Part shown: positions 33,950 to 42,247 of the stretch, one piece after another
How the letters are laid out: each line of letters starts with the position of its first letter
How positions within the stretch are numbered: the stretch's first letter is position 1
Assembly (NCBI GenBank): GCA_020024325.1
Contig: JAHHTY010000008.1
Location: forward strand, 1-48,275
Direction of reading: 5' to 3'
Source of the DNA: Negativibacillus sp.
Lineage (GTDB): Bacteria > Bacillota > Clostridia > Oscillospirales > Ruminococcaceae
DNA length: 48,275 nt
Notes under the pieces: generated by a model
What the model was told of the DNA's origin: nothing
The model's input: only the letters and a program-made list of their open reading frames with translations
Database searches by the model: none
Position numbers and translations under genes: made by a program

Positions 33950-33996
33950 TCATTTTTTAAAGATTGTAAGAAAGGACAAATAGTTCTGATAAGAAC

Positions 33997-36114
33997 TTAA
34001 AACAAAGAAACCACCAGATTTAATAAGAAACAACAGCCGAATCCAATAGCAGTAGGCAGAAAAAAGGCCAGTGCAGTCCATCGCAAACTTCCTGTTTCCT
34101 TGTAAATGGTAAGACAGGTGGTCGAGCAAGGCCAATGGAACAAACAAATCAGCATGACAGAAACAGCAGTCCATATTGTCCAACCGTTTGCAATCAGCAA
34201 AGAATGCATCTGTAAAAGACTGTCAGCTTCAATGATAATCGAACTTTGCAGATAACCCATTACAATCAGAGGGAAGACAATTTCGTTTGCGGGAAATCCC
34301 AAAATAAAAGCAAGAAGAATGACGCCATCAATACCAAACAATTGGGCAAATGGATTTAAAAATTCAGAACAAGACATCAATAAACTTTGAGAGCCAATCG
34401 AAATATTTGCCATTAGCCAGATGATCAGCCCTGCCGGTGCTGCAACAACAACAGCACGACCTAAAACGAACAAGGTTCGGTCAAAAATGGAACGTACAAT
34501 TACTTTACCGATTTGAGGTTTGCGGTAAGGAGGAAGCTCCAATGCAAAAGAGGAGGGCTGACCTTTCAAAACGGTTTTAGATAACAGTCGAGAAGATAAA
34601 AAAGTCACAGCTACCGAAAGCAAAATGATCAGTGTCAACAATAAAGCAGATAAAATGGGGGAAAGTAAGCTGTTTCCTACCACAAAAAACATGGAGATTA
34701 AAGCAATCAACGACGGAAATCTGCCGTTGCAGGGAACAAGACTGTTTGTGATAATAGCAATCAGACGCTCACGAGGAGAATCAATAATTCGGCATCCAAC
34801 TACACCCGCAGCGTTGCAGCCAAAACCCATGCACATGGTCAATGCCTGTTTTCCACAGGCATGAGCTTTTTGAAAACAGTGATCCAAATTAAAAGCAACA
34901 CGGGGAAGATATCCAAAATCTTCCAGAAGAGTGAACAGAGGAAAAAAGATTGCCATAGGCGGAAGCATAACAGAAACCACCCATGCAAGCACACGATAAA
35001 CACCCAAAACGAGAACTCCGTGCAGCCAGCTTGGAGCATGGAAAAATTGAAATAATTTTGTCAGACCTTCTTGACCTTTAAAAAGAAGGTTCGATAGAGC
35101 TTCCGAAGGATAGCTTGCACCAACAATAGTAAGCCAGAATACCCCAAACAGCAATAACAGCATAACCGGAACACAGGTTTTGGGGCTAAGAAAAATTCGG
35201 TCTAATTTATGGTTCAGATTTTGGGATGATTCCGGTGAAGCAAAAACACAGGCAGCAGCGATATTTTCGGCTTGACGAACCAAAGCATCAACGATGCGGT
35301 CACGAAGAGATTGAGAAGTATAACCTTTTTGATGCAGATCCGCTTGTGCTTTGGAAAGCGATTGTTTTACGTCTTTATTTTGATAAAGAGAAAATCCCAG
35401 ACATTGCTCCAAAGAAGAGTCGATACCTTCATCAGGACAAAGTAATCTCAGGGCAACCCAATCGGCTGAAAGAAAATCCGGCAGCAATGGAGCAACAGTT
35501 ACAGCCACTTGATGCTGTGCAAAGGAAATCTCTTTTGGAAGAGGAACAGATAACGGTTTGCCCGATGAAGAAGTCTGTACCCGCTTAACAGCATCCAGTA
35601 GTTGAGAAAGTCCGATACCTTCTCGGGCGTTAGTTGTGACCACCGGGATTCCCAATTTTTTCTCCAGAAGCTCAGTATCAATGTGGATATTTTTCTTGTT
35701 TGCTTCATCCATTAGGTTTAAACACAATACAGTTTTGGGGGTAATTTCTAAAACCTGAAGAACAAGATTAAGGTTTCGCTCCAGACAGGTGGCATCACAA
35801 ACGACAACGGAAGCATCACTTTTTCCAAAGCAGATAAAATCTCTGGCAACCGCTTCTTCACTGGAGTGTGCCATAATGGAATAAGTACCCGGAAGATCAA
35901 CAAATAAGTATTTTTGCCCGTTGTGTTCACAGTTTCCGCAGGCACTGCAAACTGTTTTTCCGGGCCAGTTGCCGGTGTGCTGATGCATACCGGTCAAGGC
36001 GTTAAAGATGGTGCTCTTGCCAACATTTGGGTTTCCGGCCAGAGCGATGACAAGTTCATTATCTTTGCGAATATCGTTTGTCAGAATAGATGTAGGGCTT
36101 TTTAGTTGCTCCAT
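33997..36114 (-). CDS. feoB: Ferrous iron transport protein B
   Basis: A 705-residue Fe(II) transporter. The N-terminal G-protein domain has G1 GNPNVGKST (27-35), G3 DLPGTYS (73-79) and G4 NLMDE (133-137), followed by a GDI-like spacer (~170-310) and about ten membrane helices with the two gate repeats (LLEDFGYLPRVAF, MGFGCNAAGV). Start ATG 36114 is chosen because GGAGGTG lies six bases upstream; the ATG at 36129 forms part of that site. It begins 16 bp after the feoA stop. There is no FeoC gene. Confidence 0.96.
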   Translation of the reverse strand: MEQLKSPTSILTNDIRKDNELVIALAGNPNVGKSTIFNALTGMHQHTGNWPGKTVCSACGNCEHNGQKYLFVDLPGTYSIMAHSSEEAVARDFICFGKSDASVVVCDATCLERNLNLVLQVLEITPKTVLCLNLMDEANKKNIHIDTELLEKKLGIPVVTTNAREGIGLSQLLDAVKRVQTSSSGKPLSVPLPKEISFAQHQVAVTVAPLLPDFLSADWVALRLLCPDEGIDSSLEQCLGFSLYQNKDVKQSLSKAQADLHQKGYTSQSLRDRIVDALVRQAENIAAACVFASPESSQNLNHKLDRIFLSPKTCVPVMLLLLFGVFWLTIVGASYPSEALSNLLFKGQEGLTKLFQFFHAPSWLHGVLVLGVYRVLAWVVSVMLPPMAIFFPLFTLLEDFGYLPRVAFNLDHCFQKAHACGKQALTMCMGFGCNAAGVVGCRIIDSPRERLIAIITNSLVPCNGRFPSLIALISMFFVVGNSLLSPILSALLLTLIILLSVAVTFLSSRLLSKTVLKGQPSSFALELPPYRKPQIGKVIVRSIFDRTLFVLGRAVVVAAPAGLIIWLMANISIGSQSLLMSCSEFLNPFAQLFGIDGVILLAFILGFPANEIVFPLIVMGYLQSSIIIEADSLLQMHSLLIANGWTIWTAVSVMLICLFHWPCSTTCLTIYKETGSLRWTALAFFLPTAIGFGCCFLLNLVVSLF

Positions 36115-36130
36115 ACCATTCACCTCCATT

Positions 36131-36373
36131 CTAGATTGCTTTTATTCGGATTTTTTGAGAATCACAGTTTCGTAAAGCAATGATTGCTCCTCGAATAAGA
36201 TAAGCGCAAGGGTCACCAAAAGCACTCCGGTGAAGGCAAAGAATGGTAGTTCCCTCAATGATGCCAAGGTCTTGAAGTCGGCGACGCATTTCGCCGGAAA
36301 GGGAAAGTGAGGATACCTGTCCTCGCTGCCCTTCTCGTAGCTGAGATAAAAGAGAGATAGGTTCAGTTGACAT
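36131..36373 (-). CDS. feoA: Ferrous iron transport protein A
   Basis: An 80-residue SH3-like protein (FeoA domain): LSLSGEMRRRLQDLGIIEGT followed by TILCLHRSAFGDPCAYLIRG and AIIALRNCDSQKIRI. It assists FeoB at the membrane inner face. Start ATG 36373 has AAAGGAG nine bases upstream; an earlier in-frame ATG has none. First gene of a leftward feoAB pair. I could not find a convincing Fur or DtxR box in the upstream region. Confidence 0.95.
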   Translation of the reverse strand: MSTEPISLLSQLREGQRGQVSSLSLSGEMRRRLQDLGIIEGTTILCLHRSAFGDPCAYLIRGAIIALRNCDSQKIRIKAI

Positions 36374-36397
36374 GGTGTTAGACTCCTTTAAAATCAA

Positions 36398-36736
36398 TCA
36401 AATTATTTTTCTTACAGGATAGACGCTGTTTCATTCTATTCGTTCTTCAGAAAAAGGGTGTATCAAGAAAGTAAGGGGCAAAGTTTATTATTGTTATAGG
36501 AATAAAATTTGATATAGACCTTCTTTTCTACAAATTTTTTGTTGGGGTCTATGCAGTTTAAAGTAAAAAATAAATTTTATAAATGTCACGATAAATTTGT
36601 AACTATGAAAAATGATCGTTTTGATATAATAAAAATTTTCTATACGGTCAATCTGTGCGATAATATTTTAGAATATATAAATTATGAAAGTCTGTTTTGT
36701 CAGAAAGAAGGGTATATAATTTATTTTTAAAATAAA
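36398..36736. other. AT-rich intergenic region, no convincing gene
   Basis: Between divergent feoA and the NCS2 permease gene. It has an ATAGACC/GGTCTAT pairing (36514-36520 with 36545-36551) around a T-rich loop and an open frame of about 59 codons from ATG 36551 with no good ribosome binding site and unusual composition. Neither is strong. No purine riboswitch consensus was found. Confidence 0.5.
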
Positions 36737-36765
36737 TTGTAAAATTTTAAAAAATAAAGTATAAT
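36737..36765 (+). promoter_or_regulatory. Promoter of the NCS2 permease gene
   Basis: TTGTAA (36737-36742), a 17-bp spacer and a perfect TATAAT (36760-36765), 38 bp before the ATG. The leader is therefore too short to hold a riboswitch. Confidence 0.82.
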
Positions 36766-36803
36766 AAAATATATTTTTAATTTTAGAATTTAGGAGAGTG
36801 TTT

Positions 36804-38159
36804 ATGGCAAAAACAGGTATTACACCAAAAAACACAGCAGACATCACTAACATTTATCGCTTAGACGGACGTGTTCCGATTTTAAAAGCAATACCATTTG
36901 GACTTCAGCATATCCTTGCAATGTTTGTTGCGAACCTGACTCCAATTAGTATGATTGGAGCAGCAGCTGGATTACCCAGCGCAGAGATTGCAATTTTACT
37001 TCAAAATGCAATGTTTGTTGCAGGTATAGCAACGCTGATTCAGCTGTATCCGATTTGGAAAGTAGGCTCACGCCTGCCTATTGTAATGGGTGTCAGCTTT
37101 ACCTTTGTAACAATATTGACCTATATCGCTTCCAGCTACGGCTATTCAACTGCCTTGGGGGCTGTGCTGATTGGTGGTATAATAGAAGGAACACTGGGAC
37201 TATTGGCAAAATATTGGCGTAAAATTATTACACCGGTAGTTTCAGCATCAGTTGTAACGGCAATTGGTTATTCTTTGTTTTCGGTTGGAACCCGTTCATT
37301 CGGTGGTGGATATACCCCGGAATTTGGTTCTGCTCAAAATCTGTTGTTAGGTTCCATTACTTTGGCAACCTGTCTTTTATTCAATGTTCTGGCAAAAGGC
37401 TATCTCAAACAGCTTTCCGTTTTGGCAGGTTTGATTGTTGGCTATGTTTCCGCCTTGATGATGAAGGCAGTTGACCTGTCCCAGATTTTTGCAGGTGGTA
37501 TGGTTGCACTTCCTCGTTTGCTTCCATATATGCCGGAGTTCAATGTTGGGGCTATTATTTCGGTAACGATTATTTTTATGGTTTCTGCCGCAGAAACCAT
37601 CGGGGATACAACTGCGGTGGTTTCCGGTGGATTAAGACGTGAGATTCAGACCAAAGAAATTAGCGGTTCCCTTGCCTGTGATGGATATGCAAGTGCAATT
37701 TCTGCACTGTTTGGATGTCCTCCGGTTACTTCTTTCAGTCAGAATGTCGGTTTAATTAACATGACAAGAGTTGTCAATCGCTTTACCATTATGACAGGAG
37801 CTGTTTGCATGATTCTTGCAGGCTTGCTTCCTCCAATCGGAAACTTTTTTGCAAGCTTGCCTGAGTCGGTACTCGGCGGATGCACACTGATGATGTTCGG
37901 TACCATCACCGTAAGCGGAATACAGATGATTTCCAAAGCAGGATTTTCCCAAAGAAATGTTGTAATTGTTGCACTTTCTTTGGCGGTAGGTATTGGATTT
38001 ACCTCTGCAAGCGAAACTGAAATTTGGCGCATTTTCCCACAGGTTATTCAAGATGTATTTTCTGCAAACTGTGTAGCAGTGGTATTTGTTGTTTCTATTT
38101 TGCTTAGTTTCTTACTTCCGGAAAATATGGAGATTGAAACACTTGCAGATGAAAAATAA
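36804..38159 (+). CDS. NCS2-family nucleobase:cation symporter (xanthine/uracil-type permease)
   Basis: A 451-residue permease with about twelve to fourteen membrane segments. Family motifs are visible: the substrate-site segment VSAAETIGDTTAVVSGGLRR and the TM10 motif QNVGLINMTRVVNRF. The overall form resembles xanthine/urate-type members more than uracil ones, but the substrate is uncertain. ATG 36804 has AGGAG seven bases upstream; a GTG at 36798 is too close to it. Single-gene unit. Confidence 0.9.
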   Translation: MAKTGITPKNTADITNIYRLDGRVPILKAIPFGLQHILAMFVANLTPISMIGAAAGLPSAEIAILLQNAMFVAGIATLIQLYPIWKVGSRLPIVMGVSFTFVTILTYIASSYGYSTALGAVLIGGIIEGTLGLLAKYWRKIITPVVSASVVTAIGYSLFSVGTRSFGGGYTPEFGSAQNLLLGSITLATCLLFNVLAKGYLKQLSVLAGLIVGYVSALMMKAVDLSQIFAGGMVALPRLLPYMPEFNVGAIISVTIIFMVSAAETIGDTTAVVSGGLRREIQTKEISGSLACDGYASAISALFGCPPVTSFSQNVGLINMTRVVNRFTIMTGAVCMILAGLLPPIGNFFASLPESVLGGCTLMMFGTITVSGIQMISKAGFSQRNVVIVALSLAVGIGFTSASETEIWRIFPQVIQDVFSANCVAVVFVVSILLSFLLPENMEIETLADEK

Positions 38160-38162
38160 AGA

Positions 38163-38200
38163 TAAAAAAAGAACTCGGTATATACCGAGTTCTTTTTTTA
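38163..38200. terminator. Bidirectional terminator between convergent genes
   Basis: Palindrome centred at 38181, arms GAACTCGG and CCGAGTTC (38171-38178, 38185-38192), flanked by A and T runs, so it works on both strands. Confidence 0.92.
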
Positions 38201-38224
38201 TTATATAAACTAAAAGCGATAATT

Positions 38225-38818
38225 TTAGTTGGAAGTAAAGTTAGAAACTTGAATAGAGAAATTTTCCTGCGGAAATTCCACCTTCAGTAAAGCACCGGTT
38301 TGAGCATCAAAACTTGCACAAAATTGGTTTTCTTTTGTATCGGCGGGTATCGTAAATAATAGAATGCCATCTTTAGAAGTATATTCTAAGCCTTGTTGTG
38401 CAGCTAAGCCCTCGACTGCCTGTAAAAACATTCCGGCTCCCGAGGAGGAAAATAAACCGTTTGCATCTGTTTCGGAAGAGATTCCATGATAAGTAAGAGA
38501 AACTTTTTTGTCTGCAAGTGTCATCTCAAAGCCTTCCAATGAAGGAGGAGAAGTGAATCGGAAGGTACAATCTCCGATATAACGCTGTTCAAATTGAGCA
38601 GCGGCAGCAAAGTCGTTCCAATGAATGTCAAGGTCGGCAGTAAAGCCGCCGGACATGGAAGAAGCAATGCGGGAAACCAGCTGTGAATCGGATTCGGTTC
38701 CGCTGCGAGAGCTATTATATTGATAAAAATAAAAAATGCCGATTATCAATAAAAGAATAGCAATCAGTACAGCAAAGTGTTTTTTGGATAAATGAAAACG
38801 GGACAATGTTTGCAGCAT
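38225..38818 (-). CDS. Membrane-anchored extracytoplasmic protein of unknown function
   Basis: A 197-residue protein with one N-terminal membrane anchor (about 15-33, FAVLIAILLLIIGIFYFYQY) and no lipobox cysteine. The exported part looks beta-rich (ADLDIHWNDFAAAAQFEQRY, GDCTFRFTSPPSLEGFEMTL, FDAQTGALLKVEFP), recalling a LolA-like lipoprotein-carrier fold, as in many small Firmicutes surface proteins; this is resemblance only. AGGAGG eight bases before the ATG. It lies 72 bp downstream of nnr on the same strand, possibly co-transcribed. Confidence 0.75.
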   Translation of the reverse strand: MLQTLSRFHLSKKHFAVLIAILLLIIGIFYFYQYNSSRSGTESDSQLVSRIASSMSGGFTADLDIHWNDFAAAAQFEQRYIGDCTFRFTSPPSLEGFEMTLADKKVSLTYHGISSETDANGLFSSSGAGMFLQAVEGLAAQQGLEYTSKDGILLFTIPADTKENQFCASFDAQTGALLKVEFPQENFSIQVSNFTSN

Positions 38819-38890
38819 AAAAAACGCCTCCTGAGAAAATCAGTGTGGATAGCAAACAGTCCCGTTTTGTTCAGTGTAAATTGATAAAAT

Positions 38891-40399
38891 TTATCTGATT
38901 TGTTCTTTCAGCATCCGTCCTAAATCAATCAGGATATCGTCGGGCTGCATGAAATATTCGGACATTCTTTCTACACATCGGTCAGCAGCAGCACCATGCA
39001 GATAAACAGCCGAAACAGCAGCATCAAATGGGTCCATTCCCTGAGAAATCAAAGATGTGAGAATACCGGTCAGAACATCGCCGCTTCCTGCCTTTGCCAA
39101 TCCCGGATTGCCGGTATGGTTGATAAAGGTGCGTCCGTCCGGAGAAGCAATGATGGTGTGTGCTCCCTTGAGGACAATCACTACTTTAAGCTGAATTGCT
39201 AACTCCTGTGCACACAGTAAAGGAGCTTTTTGAATCTCTTTGACACTGGTGCGACAGATGTTTGCCATCTCGCCAAAGTGAGGGGTCAGAACAACAGGAC
39301 ATTTTGCATCCGATACTATGGATATGTCCATAGCAAGGTTGTTTATGCCGTCAGCATCAATAACAACAGGACATTTTGCAAGGTAAAGAACTTCTTCCAA
39401 AATACCGCGCTGACGTTGACCGGTTCCCATACCACATCCGATGGAAACAGCAGAAACTCCGTTGAGAGCACTTGCAACATCAGAAGCCGTTTCAATAAAA
39501 CAGAAAGGAGATTGAATTAAACTTGGGGCAACAATGGGGTAGATTAACTGTGGTACAGCAGTAACCACATATCCTGCACCGCTGCGCAAAGCAGCGGTAG
39601 AAGAAAGGATTGCAGCACCGGTACATCCAATTCCTCCGGCAATATTAAGTAATTTTCCGGTAGATGTTTTGTGTGCATATTTTTCTTTGCGTGGAATTTT
39701 GGGGTAAACAAAACTTTCATCGGCAACAAAGTGATTTTGTTCAATGTTATTATAAGATAATGGGTCAATTCCAATAGAAACAAGTGTCACATGGCCCAGA
39801 TTAGGCAGGTATTTAGGCAGCATATGTGCAGGTTTATAGCTATCGAATGCGATGGTGAAATCTGCGCTGACAGCGTCCTGAGCAGCTTCTCCGGTATCAC
39901 AGTTGATACCGCTTGGAATATCCAGAGAGAAAACAGCAGCAATTGCAGAGTTGATCAGTGAGGTAATTTGACGGCAATAGGAGTCAAGTTCACCATGAAA
40001 ACCGCTGCCAAACATAGCGTCGATGATAACATCGACATCAGCAACAATAGTATTAACAAGTTCCGGTTCATTCTCAAAAGAAAGAACAGATACATTCATC
40101 ATGCGAACCAGATGCAGCATTTTTGCGGCATCTTCGGTTTTGGGTTCACCATCTGTCAAAATGATGGTAACATCAGCGCCAAGTTCGCTGAGCTTTCTTG
40201 CAACAACAAATCCATCACCGCCGTTGTTTCCTTTTCCGCAGAATACAACACAGTTTAACCCGTCAACATTATGAAGTGTTTCAACAATGAATTGCGCGGC
40301 AGCACAGCCTGCGTTCTCCATTAAACGAAGATAGGTCATTTGATATTGGGTTGAATTTTGTTCGATTTGTTTCATTTGTTTGGAGGTAACGATCCTCAT
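38891..40399 (-). CDS. nnr: Bifunctional NAD(P)H-hydrate epimerase / ADP-dependent NAD(P)H-hydrate dehydratase
   Basis: A 502-residue repair enzyme that restores hydrated NADH and NADPH. The N-terminal YjeF epimerase domain (about 1-215) has VFCGKGNNGGDGFVVARKL and DAMFGSGFHGEL; the C-terminal ribokinase-like dehydratase domain (about 230-500) has KLLNIAGGIGCTGAAILSS, VIDADGINNL, LTPHFGEMA and the phosphate loop GLAKAGSGDVLTGI. Order and length are normal for bacterial Nnr. AAAGGA about nine bases before the ATG. Confidence 0.95.
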   Translation of the reverse strand: MRIVTSKQMKQIEQNSTQYQMTYLRLMENAGCAAAQFIVETLHNVDGLNCVVFCGKGNNGGDGFVVARKLSELGADVTIILTDGEPKTEDAAKMLHLVRMMNVSVLSFENEPELVNTIVADVDVIIDAMFGSGFHGELDSYCRQITSLINSAIAAVFSLDIPSGINCDTGEAAQDAVSADFTIAFDSYKPAHMLPKYLPNLGHVTLVSIGIDPLSYNNIEQNHFVADESFVYPKIPRKEKYAHKTSTGKLLNIAGGIGCTGAAILSSTAALRSGAGYVVTAVPQLIYPIVAPSLIQSPFCFIETASDVASALNGVSAVSIGCGMGTGQRQRGILEEVLYLAKCPVVIDADGINNLAMDISIVSDAKCPVVLTPHFGEMANICRTSVKEIQKAPLLCAQELAIQLKVVIVLKGAHTIIASPDGRTFINHTGNPGLAKAGSGDVLTGILTSLISQGMDPFDAAVSAVYLHGAAADRCVERMSEYFMQPDDILIDLGRMLKEQIR

Positions 40400-40739
40400 G
40401 ATGTCATATCCTTTCCGAAGGGGTCATCAAATAAAAACCCTGTTTTTGTCGGTAATTTATGAGATAGTATTATTTTATCCCTGAAAGTAAAGAGAGGAAG
40501 TTAAAAGAATTTTCTACAAAAATTATATCAACTTTTTCTTTGTCAGACAAGAAGCTGTCAGAGATTTATTCTCCTTTTTCTGCAAAACCTTAACAGAAAT
40601 AAAAGACTCTTTCTCTATTTTTATTATTGTACCATAAAATCTTTCGTTACTGCAATCGGATTTTACATTGATAGATAGCTTCATATTGGGAAAAACACAG
40701 AAAATCATTGAAAAGTTTTCTATAAACGGCTTTAAGCAC
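40400..40739. other. Intergenic region upstream of the pheS leader
   Basis: 340 bp between divergent nnr and the T-box promoter. It is AT-rich; I see no ORF with a ribosome binding site and no clear RNA element. Confidence 0.5.
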
Positions 40740-40768
40740 TTGCAACAAGAGGAAAGATGTGTTATCCT
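40740..40768 (+). promoter_or_regulatory. Promoter of pheST
   Basis: TTGCAA (40740-40745), a 17-bp spacer and TATCCT (40763-40768), just upstream of the T-box leader. Confidence 0.65.
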
Positions 40769-40799
40769 AAAAAATATCCAATGGAATTGTATTGTAAAA

Positions 40800-41061
40800 T
40801 AACAAACGCAACGAACAGGAAAAGTAGCAGACTGTAAAAATCCTTTCAGAGAGTTTCCGCCGTGGGCTGAAAGCGGGGCAGGAGGGCAGGACGTGAAGAT
40901 TCGCCTGGGAGCGGTTCTTCTGAAAATGTTTTCTAGGAAGAAACGGCAAGGCACCGTTATATGCTGAATGAAGTGTCGGCTTTGACCGAAATATGGGTGG
41001 TACCGCGGAAAACAACTATGCTTTTCGTCCCTGATGATATCAGGAGCGAAGGGCTTTTTTT
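40800..41061 (+). promoter_or_regulatory. T-box leader (tRNA-Phe sensing) with terminator/antiterminator
   Basis: The T-box core GGGTGGTACCGCGG is at 40995-41008; upstream are a stem I with AGAGAG (40849-40854) and a likely specifier TTC at 40900-40902 (Phe), in GAAGATTCGCC. Downstream GCTTTTCGTCCCTGAT (41020-41035) pairs with ATCAGGAGCGAAGGGC (41039-41054) before seven T, the terminator that uncharged tRNA-Phe would prevent. It controls pheST transcription in response to phenylalanine starvation. Confidence 0.92.
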
Positions 41062-41119
41062 ATGCAAAAATCCCGTTGCCCTGAGTTGCAACACAAAGAC
41101 AGGAAAGGAATGAGATAAT

Positions 41120-42139
41120 ATGAAAGCTGCATTGGAAGCAATCGAAAAAAAGGCGTTTGAAGAACTTGAGCAGTCCACAGACCTGAAAGCTTTGGACGCT
41201 GTAAGAGTAAAATATCTTGGCAAAAAAGGTGAGTTGACCGCCATTCTTAAACAGATGGGTAAGCTGTCTGCTGAAGAAAGACCTGTAATCGGACAGCTTG
41301 CAAACCAGATTCGAGCACAGATTGAAGAAAAGCTGGAAGAAAGCAAAACCAATTTGGAAAGCAAACTGTTGGATGAGCGTTTAAAGACAGAAACTTTGGA
41401 TGTTACCCTGCCCGGCAATAAACAGGTAATCGGAAAAAAACACCCAATCACCACTGTTTTAGATGAAATTAAAGAAATCTTTATCGGCATGGGATTTGAA
41501 ATTGCACAGGGACCGGAAGTTGAGTTGGATTACTATAACTTTGAAGCACTCAATATCCCAAAAGATCATCCTGCAAGAGATACACAGGATACCTTCTACA
41601 TCAACGATAACGTTGTATTAAGAACACAGACTTCTCCTGTACAGATTCATGCCATGGAAAATAAAAAACCTCCAATCCGCATCATTGCTCCGGGTCGAGT
41701 TTATCGCTCTGACGCCTTGGATGCAACCCACTCCCCACTGTTCCACCAGATGGAAGGATTAGTAGTAGATAAAAACATCACCATGTCTGACCTGAAAGGT
41801 ACGCTGGAAGTATTTGTAAAACGCCTGTACGGAGAAGATTCCGTAGTAAGATTCAGACCACATCACTTCCCATTTACCGAACCTTCTGCTGAGCTTGATG
41901 TTATGTGCTTTAACTGCCACGGTGAAGGCTGCCGTCTGTGTAAAGGCGAAGGCTGGATCGAGATTCTCGGTTGTGGCATGGTTCATCCAAAAGTTTTGGC
42001 TAACTGTGGCATCGACCCTGAAGAATACAGCGGTTTTGCATTCGGTATGGGTGTAGAGCGTGTTGTTATGCGTCGTTATAACATTGATGACCTGCGTATG
42101 TTTTACGAAAATGACGTTCGATTCCTCAACCAGTTCTAG
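41120..42139 (+). CDS. pheS: Phenylalanine-tRNA ligase alpha subunit
   Basis: A 339-residue class II synthetase subunit. An N-terminal coiled coil (about 1-85, with KYLGKKGELTAILK) binds tRNA; the catalytic domain has DALDATHSPLFHQMEGLVVD (motif 2), a cysteine-rich CFNCHGEGCRLCKGEGWIEI loop usual in Firmicutes PheS and GFAFGMGVERVVMRRYNIDDLR (motif 3). It forms an alpha2beta2 enzyme with PheT. ATG 41120 follows AGGAAAGGAA; preceded by the T-box leader. Confidence 0.97.
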   Translation: MKAALEAIEKKAFEELEQSTDLKALDAVRVKYLGKKGELTAILKQMGKLSAEERPVIGQLANQIRAQIEEKLEESKTNLESKLLDERLKTETLDVTLPGNKQVIGKKHPITTVLDEIKEIFIGMGFEIAQGPEVELDYYNFEALNIPKDHPARDTQDTFYINDNVVLRTQTSPVQIHAMENKKPPIRIIAPGRVYRSDALDATHSPLFHQMEGLVVDKNITMSDLKGTLEVFVKRLYGEDSVVRFRPHHFPFTEPSAELDVMCFNCHGEGCRLCKGEGWIEILGCGMVHPKVLANCGIDPEEYSGFAFGMGVERVVMRRYNIDDLRMFYENDVRFLNQF

Positions 42140-42193
42140 TAGGTTAAATTCGGAAATGGTTTTGTAAACGAAAAATTTTGTGCGTTTCAATAG

Positions 42194-42220
42194 TTAAGAC
42201 CGGAACGGGTTCGGTCTTAA
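42194..42220 (+). other. Hairpin in the pheS-pheT spacer
   Basis: TTAAGACCG (42194-42202) pairs with CGGTCTTAA (42212-42220), 9-nt loop, followed by AAGG rather than a U tract. It probably affects mRNA stability or translation, not termination. Confidence 0.5.
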
Positions 42221-42247
42221 AAGGTATCAGGAAAGGAATGAGAAGTT

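Noticed and set aside
36539..36730. Open frame of about 60 codons upstream of the NCS2 permease
   Set aside because: No good ribosome binding site, AT-driven composition, and no recognisable protein features.
36481..36797. Possible purine riboswitch upstream of the NCS2 permease
   Set aside because: No purine-riboswitch consensus was found, and the perfect promoter at 36737-36765 leaves a leader of only about 30 nt.
40523..41015. Minus-strand open frames across the pheS leader
   Set aside because: They overlap the T-box and its terminator; the RNA element explains the sequence conservation.
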